Assembly: GCF_030052815.1 (NCBI RefSeq) | Contig: NC_079505.1 | Location: 78,438,351 to 78,502,350, forward strand | Reading direction: 5' to 3' | DNA: 64,000 nucleotides | Source: Hevea brasiliensis | Lineage: Eukaryota > Streptophyta > Magnoliopsida > Malpighiales > Euphorbiaceae | Part shown: positions 60,102 to 64,000 of the stretch, one piece after another | Layout of the letters: every line of letters starts with the position of its first letter | How positions within the stretch are numbered: position 1 is the stretch's first letter | The notes under the pieces: generated by a model | Told to the model about the DNA's origin: nothing | Seen by the model: the letters and a program-made list of their open reading frames with translations, nothing else | Databases searched by the model: none | Made by a program: the position numbers and the translations under genes

Positions 60102-62935
60102 TATGATAATTATAGTTTTAAGATTTTTCCTAAATCATGCTAAAATAGTTGGTTCATTGCGAGACATTGAAAGGACTATAAATGTGATCTAATTAATTTG
60201 GGCTAAATATTATGTGGGCTAAATTTGTTGTGGGCCATGGAAGCCCATGGCAACTGATCCATATAAAAGGAGTGCTAGTCTCCTCTCCACCGGGACGACC
60301 GCTATCAAAAACGTCAGGACCCACTGTCGAAGGTGCGCTAGTCTCCTCTGCACTTCTGTTTATCTATTTAAAAAAATAAACATAAAAAAAAAGGTCAATG
60401 GATGGCTATTAAATATCACAATCAATTCTTAATTAAATATAAAAAATTCAAATTATACAATTAATAACACCTGCCATTAAGGAGCCAATAGAATAAGACT
60501 TGATCAAATTAAGACTTCATTTACAATTGAATGGAGCTTTAATTTATTATAGGCAACATAGAAGTAAGGAATGTTTTTTTTTTGGGTAAAGAACAAGGAA
60601 AGTAAAATTTGGCGGAAAGGGAAAGTCTAGGACAAAAACTTTTACCTATCCTTTTTTGTTTTCAATAACCGTGGCTTGGGTTAGGGTCTACCTTATAGTT
60701 AATTAATTATATATATTTTATAATCATATATCATTTTTAACTTTCAAACTCATTGCACACATTGACATAAAAATGGGAGTGTTGTTTAAGTTGGTTTGAT
60801 TATAGCTCTGCTTGAAAATATTAATCGTTTTAATATATATTAATTATTTTAGTACTTATCTGTTATTCTATTAGTTATTAACGGTTAACAATTAATTATT
60901 TATATAGTTGTTAAAGTACAAGTTTTGATAAAAGTAATTGTTGGATTAGCTGTTAAATATAAAAATAATAATATAATCGTGTTGACTCTAATTAAAATAC
61001 CCCTTTAACCTCTAAAAGTTAGTAGAAATAACTTTTCATGAATCATTCCTTCAACTTTTAAATATTATCATAAATACTATGTTACTAAACGATATAAATA
61101 AAAAAAATTATTGTGAAACAGGGCTTATATATATATATATAAAATAAATAAGAAAGGGAAATGGGATGCTTAAATATTTGATGCAGTGCTGATGTTTAAG
61201 AGAATTAAAAAGTATAAAAGAATATATGTAGTCCAACCCGGCTAATTTAAAATTAACACTTGGTTGTTGTGTATGAAAATAGATATTATTTTATTTGATT
61301 CAACTTACCGGATAGCGCTTAACGTGAATTGAGTTTTCCGGTCAAGCTGAGATTTCCATGGGTTGCTAAGGAATCTGTTTGCATGCCCTGGTTTCAAGAA
61401 TCTGAAACGTACCCACGGTTTCGTTATTTATATTAATTATTCTAGGATTTATTCTAAGTTAGGGTTATATTTTTCTTTTCTTAATTTTGTAATAATATGT
61501 GATTTAAAGCATATTATGCTACTTTATCAAATAATTTTATTTTAATGATATTGATATCATTTTTAGAATTATAAATTAACATTTTAATTTTAATTAAAGT
61601 CTCGCAAATTTAAAAAAAAAAAATCACTTTATGCTATTTTATGTGGTTGTATAGTTAGTTATCTTTGAGAGTTTTGTATAATCTATTTGTATCTTTGTCA
61701 AGGTCTGAATTTATAATTATTTATTTCAGTTATAATCAAATATTCAATTAAATAATTTAATTTGATTATATTTATTTTTATTAAATTTTGATTTAATTGA
61801 TCAATTAAATTAGTTAAAATTTTATTTTTAATGAATTGAGGGGACTCAAAATAATCAAAGTTTTTGACAATTGATGTTTTCTCATTGGCGTGAAATTTTC
61901 ATAGCCAATGAAAAACCAAAGGATAAGGAGGACCACAGCTTCTTTTTTTGTTTATTATTTTTTTAATCAATTATGTCCCAATCGAGGCGGCGCCAGTCTA
62001 TTTGTTCTTGGACGGCAAAAATTTGAAGACTAAAAAATTGGATTTTTTTTTTCTTAAATTTGATTTATTATAAAATTAAAATATAAATGTATAAAACTTA
62101 ATAGGTAGTTCTTATTATATATCTGATTTGTGACAAATCAGTTTTAAATAATAAAAATTTATGATGTAAGTGTTCTTTCAATTATTCACTTTTTATTATT
62201 GCTAAATTTTATTTTAAAAAATAATTAATTCAACTAAATCAGAATTTAAATTTAAATTTTGTGATTCTGAAAAGGAATTTAATATTACTTAAATAAAAAT
62301 ATATTTATATTTTAATTTTTTTAATCTCATTCAATATAATTTTTTATTATTTAAAATATATATTAACTACAAATTTTTTCTTTAATTTATTAATTTTTAA
62401 TCCAAATTTAACTTATTATTTAATAATTCTTGATATTAAAATTTTTAAAATTCATTATGCTGATGGATTATTTTGTTTGATTCAAGGAAAATTTAATAGA
62501 TTATAATAATTTTTTTTTCTTTATTTACTAGGGTTAGCCCACATAAGATCAGTTCTTTTATAATTCATTCATGGCTACCTTTTTCAATAATATTTTCTTC
62601 AAATATTAAATATACGTTCTTTCTTTAAAAGTAGAGTGAGTTTTACTAACGTACCTAACACTTATTAGTATAGTCTTATAATAATTAATACAATATAATG
62701 TGAGAAATACTTTTTATTATAAAAATGATAAATTGCAAAATAAATAGATGAAAAAAAATATAAATTTGAGACTTCTATCAATTTTACATCGTCAAAGTAA
62801 TAAATGTCATTATGAAAAGTAGCGTGGAACAAACCTAAGTTGCCCTCATTGGCATTGTGCGCTGGTCCAAGTGGAATAGAACAGTATAGATAATAAAATA
62901 AAACGACCAATATATGCATGCGTGAGAGCTAATAA
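60102..62935. other. Intergenic DNA before the sulfotransferase gene
   Basis: About 60160-60370 is less AT-rich, with TATAAAAGG (60263-60271) and the words GTGCTAGTCTCCTCT/GCGCTAGTCTCCTCT twice, perhaps a promoter or LTR relic. The rest is AT-rich with homopolymers. I see no gene. Confidence 0.5.
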
Positions 62936-62941
62936 TTCTAC

Positions 62942-62951
62942 TATAAATATA
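62942..62951 (+). promoter_or_regulatory. TATA box of the sulfotransferase gene
   Basis: TATAAATATA in CTACTATAAATATAGG, 139 bp before the ATG at 63081. The predicted leader is about 105 bp and C/T-rich, typical of plant 5' leaders. Confidence 0.7.
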
Positions 62952-63080
62952 GGATTCTGGTTCTCTTCCCTCACAGCTCCATAAGCACAAAACCCAAAAG
63001 CATATTACTTGCTCAAGTGTTCACCGTAATAGCTTCCTTCCTCCATTCCCTTTCGTGCATCCTTTCTTTCCTCTTCCCAA

Positions 63081-64000
63081 ATGGATATTGTTTATGGAAA
63101 AATGCTAAATGTAGTCCCCACGACTGTCGTGTCTCTACAATCTTCAAAAAATATTAAAGTGACGAGTTCTATGTCAATCTCCCAATGGAGTTCAGCTCCA
63201 CGGGTTCCTAGGATTGTGCAGCCGCGACAGGCACGAGTCTATAATGCACTTCCCCTTGTCCACGAAGCTAGGAAAGGAGGAGAAAAAGATACTCCACTTA
63301 CACAACAGGACAAGTACAAAGAGATTATGTCAAACTTTCCCAGAAGGGACGATTGGGTCCTCCAGCCTCTTTACCAGTACCAAGGCTTTTGGTACTTCCA
63401 GGACTACCTAGTTGGCTTGTTGGCTGCTCAAGAAAACTTCAAGCCTCAACCTTCTGATATTGTTCTTTGTACTTATCCCAAAACGGGCACGACTTGGCTT
63501 AAGGCTTTAGCTTATGCCATTGTTACCCGCTCCAAATTCAACGATTCCGAAAATCCATTGCTCACTAAAGCACCACATGATTGTGTTCCCTTTTTAGAGA
63601 TTGATGCTGCTAGAAACGCAAGCAATCGTGACCCAGAAATCCCACTCGTAGCTACTCACATTCCTTATAATTCTTTGCCAACCTCCATATTAGAATCGGG
63701 TTGTAAACTTGTTTACTTGTGCAGAGACCCTAAGGACGTGCTAATATCTATGTGGCACTTTCTGAGAGGAAAGTTACCTGAAGGAATTGATAAGGATTCA
63801 TATATCAATTTGAATAATTCGTTTGAAATATTTTGTGAAGGAATTTCTAGCAATGGACCCTATTGGGACCATGTTTTGGGGTATTGGAAAGCAAGAGTAG
63901 AAAGTCCTGAGGAGGTGTTGTTTTTGGTGTATGAAGACCTGAAGAAGGACACTGTTTCTAATGTTAAAAAGCTTGCTGAGTTCATGGGCTATCCCTTTAC
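63081..64000 (+). CDS. PAPS-dependent sulfotransferase (SOT family), 3' end beyond window
   Basis: Transfers sulfate from PAPS to a small hydroxylated acceptor (in plants flavonols, hydroxyjasmonates, brassinosteroids or desulfoglucosinolates). The frame is open for 306 codons to the right edge with no intron. Motifs: phosphosulfate loop YPKTGTTW (132-139), catalytic His193 in THIP, and the 3'-phosphate block CRDPKDVLISMWHF (214-227; Arg215 and Ser223 bind PAPS). The C-terminal GxxGDWKN-type motif should lie just outside. The YQYQGFWY block starts at residue 98, versus about 39 in typical cytosolic enzymes, so there are about 58 extra N-terminal residues, Ser/Lys/Arg-rich and poor in acidic residues. 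Met1 is chosen for its context and TATA spacing; Met8 or Met31 are alternatives. The acceptor cannot be told. Confidence 0.93.
   Translation, partial: MDIVYGKMLNVVPTTVVSLQSSKNIKVTSSMSISQWSSAPRVPRIVQPRQARVYNALPLVHEARKGGEKDTPLTQQDKYKEIMSNFPRRDDWVLQPLYQYQGFWYFQDYLVGLLAAQENFKPQPSDIVLCTYPKTGTTWLKALAYAIVTRSKFNDSENPLLTKAPHDCVPFLEIDAARNASNRDPEIPLVATHIPYNSLPTSILESGCKLVYLCRDPKDVLISMWHFLRGKLPEGIDKDSYINLNNSFEIFCEGISSNGPYWDHVLGYWKARVESPEEVLFLVYEDLKKDTVSNVKKLAEFMGYPF

Noticed and set aside
60247..60432. A 61-codon frame after TATAAAAGG
   Set aside because: No domain, no similarity I recognise, and a duplicated short motif within it suggests repeat-derived sequence.

Overview
This is nuclear DNA from a flowering plant. 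The evidence is split genes with GT-AG introns, plant-type TATA boxes, long AT-rich intergenic stretches with many (AT)n microsatellites, and plant transposon families (Athila-type Ty3/gypsy, an RTE LINE, and hAT-like and Mutator-like non-autonomous elements). The ABC transporter and small-gene sequences fit a eudicot. My impression of Malpighiales/Euphorbiaceae rests on remembered protein similarity and is only moderately sure. I see no rRNA, tRNA or CRISPR array.

Layout. 1-10507: the 5' three quarters of an Athila-like retrotransposon on the minus strand, cut by the left edge (copy A). 10508-21640: gene-free, very AT-rich DNA containing a head-to-tail duplication of about 2.4 kb. 22008-26071: a five-exon, apparently intact ABCG21-like half-size ABC transporter gene (+). 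27634-28200: a small solo LTR beside an RNase H relic. 29471-30141 and 38750-39034: two paralogous two-exon genes (+) for Lys/Ala/Ser-rich proteins of 62 and 61 residues. They are separated by a hAT-like MITE, a long-TIR element and a complete but decayed RTE LINE with a 17-bp target duplication. 39891-42048: a Mutator-like long-TIR element with an imperfect 9-bp duplication. 42580-57114: a complete 14.5-kb Athila-like element (copy B, minus strand) with two LTRs and a 5-bp target duplication, inserted in an unidentified sequence. 58491-58987: a two-exon gene (-) for a small secreted Gly/Pro-rich protein with a Tyr-rich C-terminus. 63081 to the right edge: the first 306 codons of a sulfotransferase gene with an unusual N-terminal extension.

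Host and transposon sequence. The host genes look unrelated to one another; only the two small genes form a family. Most of the window is transposon sequence and its decay products. The most useful observations concern the Athila family. (1) Its U3 promoter region and an internal array of roughly 70-bp units share the same dense palindromic TGCATAAG/CTTATGCA motif. (2) Just upstream of the polypurine tract there is an 8-bp hairpin with an AGGA loop. It is repeated 1.55 kb away with a different, compensated stem and again next to a polypurine-like tract. (3) The differences between the two copies fall largely on CAG/CTG trinucleotides and homopolymers. That suggests many of their apparent frameshifts are long-read consensus errors at CHG-methylated sites rather than real mutations.
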